From the NCBI GenBank assembly GCA_018609945.1, contig JAHENO010000013.1:1-14602 (forward strand): a DNA stretch of 14,602 bases, in the 5' to 3' direction. Position numbers and translations under genes: made by a program. The notes beneath the pieces were generated by a model that saw only the letters and a program-made list of their open reading frames with translations, ran no database searches and was not told the origin of the DNA. Below, piece by piece: positions 13,627 to 14,602 of the stretch. Source of the stretch: Haloarculaceae archaeon. Its GTDB lineage: Archaea; Halobacteriota; Halobacteria; Halobacteriales; Haloarculaceae. The first letter of the stretch is position 1. Each line of letters opens with the position of its first letter.

Positions 13627-14602
13627 TCAAAGGCCGGCGACGTCCTCGATGGCGTCGGTCAGCGCCCGGACGCTCTCGACGGTGTGCTCGCCCATGTGGC
13701 CGATCCGGAACGTCTCCTCGCCGATCGGGCCGTAGCCGTTCGAGAACACCATGTCGTAGCGCTCGGAGACGGCCTCGATGGTCGCCGCGACGTCGATATC
13801 GCGCGTGTTTGCGACGCAGGTGACCGTCTGTGACTCGTAGCCCGCCTCGGGGAACAGGCCGAAATGCTCGCGGGCCCACTCGCGGGTGTATTCGGCCATC
13901 TCGCGGTGGCGCCGGTCCCGCTCCTGGTGGCCCTCATCGAGCATGTGTTTCATCTGTTCCCGGTAGGCGAGCATGAGCGGGATGGCGGGCGTCGAGTGGG
14001 TCTGGCCCTTCCGGTCGTAGTAGTCGAGACACCGCTGGAAGCCCCCGTACCACGACGCCGACTCTTTCTCGCGTTCGCGCTCGTAGGCCGCGTCGCTGAC
14101 GACACACACGGCCAGGCCGGGCGGCATCGCGAAGGCCTTCTGGACCGACGTGAAGATGGCGTCGATGCCGGCGGCCTCGATGTCGACGTAATCGCCACCG
14201 AGCGCCGAGATGGCGTCGACCACGTAGTAGGTGTCGGGGTACTCGGCGACGACCGCGCCGATCTCCTCGATCGGATTGCGGACGCCCGTCGAGGTCTCGT
14301 TCATCACCACCATCACCGCGTCGTAGCCCGCATCGCTCTCCTCGAGGGCCGCCCGGACGTCGTCGGGTTTGACGGCCCGGCCCCACTCGTATTCGAGGCG
14401 GTCGACGTCCTTGCCCAGGCGCTCGGCGACGTTGGCCTGGCGCTCGCCGAACGCGCCCGAACACGCACAGAGGACGCGGTCCTCGACGAGGTTGAGCGTC
14501 GTCGCCTCCCAGAATTCGGTGCCCGAGGCCGAGAGGACGATGGCGTCGTTGTCGGTGTCGAGAAAGTCCTTCGTGTCCTCGACGATGGTCGTGTAGAGGT
14601 CG
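13627..14602 (-). CDS. Class V pyridoxal-phosphate aminotransferase (serine-pyruvate/alanine-glyoxylate type), 5'-truncated by window edge
   Basis: The frame is open to the right edge, so the N-terminus is missing and about 324 residues are present. Seen from the edge inward: AIVLSASGTEFWEATTLNLV, the class V substrate/PLP phosphate region; CSGAFGERQANVAERLG; VMNETSTGVRNPIEEIG; VVDAISALGGDYVDI, where the Asp holds the PLP ring nitrogen; and SVQKAFAMPPGLAV, where Lys (codon 14137-14139) should form the Schiff base with PLP. The C-terminal domain ends at FRIGHMGEHTVESVRALTDAIEDV, the usual fold end. Homologues act in serine, glycine/glyoxylate or phosphoserine metabolism; the sequence does not settle which. 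A GTG at 14316 is an internal valine, not the start. It is probably the first gene of a transcript with ligA. Confidence 0.87.
   Translation of the reverse strand, partial: DLYTTIVEDTKDFLDTDNDAIVLSASGTEFWEATTLNLVEDRVLCACSGAFGERQANVAERLGKDVDRLEYEWGRAVKPDDVRAALEESDAGYDAVMVVMNETSTGVRNPIEEIGAVVAEYPDTYYVVDAISALGGDYVDIEAAGIDAIFTSVQKAFAMPPGLAVCVVSDAAYEREREKESASWYGGFQRCLDYYDRKGQTHSTPAIPLMLAYREQMKHMLDEGHQERDRRHREMAEYTREWAREHFGLFPEAGYESQTVTCVANTRDIDVAATIEAVSERYDMVFSNGYGPIGEETFRIGHMGEHTVESVRALTDAIEDVAGL

Noticed and set aside
10602..13823. 1073-codon open frame on the plus strand spanning the rhomboid gene and antisense to ligA
   Set aside because: It runs through four unrelated genes and non-coding sequence with Arg/Gly-rich, featureless translation; the real genes have clear family motifs.
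1..14602. CRISPR array, insertion sequence, integrase, toxin-antitoxin or phage defence genes
   Set aside because: No spaced direct repeats, transposase or integrase motifs, terminal inverted repeats or defence domains were seen; gene content is mostly housekeeping.

Overview
The window comes from a haloarchaeon. GC content is high (roughly two thirds), the predicted proteins are strongly acidic, several starts look leaderless with A/T-rich TATA-like boxes upstream, and the gene families are typical of Halobacteria: a Bat-type HTH_10 regulator, a B12-dependent ribonucleotide reductase, an NAD-dependent DNA ligase and a tiny CPxC zinc-finger protein. I cannot name the genus from sequence alone. 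The high GC leaves very long open frames antisense to real genes (for example opposite nrdJ, ligA and the ABC exporter). I treat these as artefacts.

Layout. (1) 1-1405, plus strand: the 3' part of trpE overlapping trpG by ATGA, together forming anthranilate synthase. (2) 1377-2125, minus strand: a nitroreductase-family flavoprotein, followed by a short hydrophobic reading frame that looks like a truncated DoxX-type remnant running into the end of trpG. (3) 2227-2877, plus strand: an HTH_10 regulator divergent from the nitroreductase, with a TTTAAA box between them that could serve both directions. (4) 2890-4598, minus strand: two short-chain dehydrogenase/reductase (SDR) genes, probably one transcript. 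The downstream one has a normal catalytic site. The upstream one has lost the Ser, Tyr and Lys of the active site. (5) 4726-6639, minus strand: a full-length ABC exporter half-transporter, then a 67-aa two-helix membrane protein at 6823-7026. (6) 7027-7394: a 368-base divergent intergenic region with hairpins, a hexamer repeat and a possible 41-codon upstream frame. (7) 7395-11208, plus strand: nrdJ, followed after 7 bases by a rhomboid-family membrane protein. (8) 11377-11496, plus strand: a 39-aa zinc-finger protein whose end overlaps the end of ligA. (9) 11490-14602, minus strand: ligA and, upstream of it, a class V aminotransferase that runs off the right edge.

How they fit together: most genes are housekeeping (tryptophan synthesis, dNTP supply, DNA ligation, amino-acid metabolism). 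The middle section (nitroreductase, HTH_10 regulator, two SDRs, exporter) is a loose redox/detoxification-flavoured neighbourhood, but a shared function is inference only.

I see no mobile element, CRISPR array, tRNA, rRNA or defence system, and no clear novel system. The best leads are the catalytically degenerate SDR paired with an intact one, and the structured leader region upstream of nrdJ.
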